Shown here one piece after another: positions 63,873-64,000 of a stretch of 64,000 nucleotides of DNA (position 1 is its first letter; the number at the start of each line of letters is the position of its first letter). The stretch is from Cardiobacterium sp. Marseille-Q4385 (lineage in GTDB: Bacteria > Pseudomonadota > Gammaproteobacteria > Cardiobacteriales > Cardiobacteriaceae). The DNA is taken from contig NZ_OU745373.1 of assembly GCF_916618745.1 (NCBI RefSeq), forward strand, positions 2,563,366 through 2,627,365. The letters are read 5' to 3'. The position numbers were made by a program, and so were the translations under genes. The notes beneath the pieces are model-generated. The model saw only the letters and a list, made by a program, of their open reading frames with translations. It ran no database searches and was not told where the DNA came from.

Positions 63873-64000
63873 ACGCCGCTTGAACGAAGCGACAAAACCG
63901 CCGCTTGAACGAAGCGACAAAACCGCCGCTTGAACGAAGCGACAAAACCGCCGCTTGAACGAAGCGACAAAACCGCCGCGTGAAAGAAGCGACAAAACCG
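63873..64000 (+). repeat. 25-bp tandem hairpin repeats, five units, running off the window
   Basis: Five 25-bp units start at 63873 and share the core CGCTT-GAACG-AAGCG with the array at 3638-4373. Here the units read CCGCCGCTT and GACAAAA where the other array has CCGTCGCTT and GATAAAA. The fifth unit has two substitutions (CGT and AAAG). The array reaches the window edge and may continue. Confidence 0.93.

Overview
The window looks like the chromosome of a GC-rich gammaproteobacterium. The core genes (lapA-lapB-pyrF, rsmI/yraN, dsbB, mrcB, clpB, class A RNase P RNA) fit that class. The giant BapA-like type I secreted proteins and the dispersed short repeats suggest a host-associated genus such as Cardiobacterium or a relative. 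That placement is inferred from gene content and has not been confirmed by any search.

Layout. 1-3569: 3' part of a giant secreted serralysin-type protein, then a terminator and a 29-copy 25-bp repeat array. 4.5-14.1 kb: minus-strand housekeeping block (DUF5682-like protein, lgt-thyA-mrcB, an unknown membrane protein, a MagIII-like DNA glycosylase, a rhomboid protease, an unknown protein, tRNA-Arg(CCT), rnpB). 14.5-18.1 kb: lemA, an M48 peptidase and a threonine synthase-like gene on the plus strand. 18.2-22.8 kb: clpB with a heat-shock promoter, a 178-bp tandem duplication, divergent rsmI and yraN, and hpf. 22.9-27.1 kb: dsbB, a beta-propeller protein, a PCu(A)C copper chaperone and a DUF4139 protein. 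27.2-33.3 kb: a probable operon dapB-lapA-lapB-pyrF-pssA-unknown-SH3 protein, with fba close behind. 33.5-35.0 kb: an Smr protein and a lipoate-protein ligase.

35.2-37.8 kb is a probable RiPP locus: an AhpD-like protein, a Cys-rich secreted precursor with three EGxC motifs, an MNIO (DUF692) oxygenase and its DUF2063 partner. This is the HvfABC/bufferin architecture for copper-binding modified peptides. An intrinsic terminator and ten 28-bp repeats lie between precursor and enzyme genes. A glutamine amidotransferase-like gene follows.

38.7-63.8 kb holds two giant genes (4818 and 3499 codons) with a related BapA-like N-terminus. The first carries 7.6 almost identical 993-bp tandem modules. The second joins Ig-like, cadherin-like and Calx-beta repeats to an alpha/beta-hydrolase-like domain lacking its nucleophile serine, a GH16 glucanase domain with intact catalytic residues and an M10 serralysin domain with RTX repeats. 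Its C-terminus, terminator and downstream 25-bp repeats are nearly the same as those of the partial gene at the window start, 60 kb away. No type I transporter genes are in the window.
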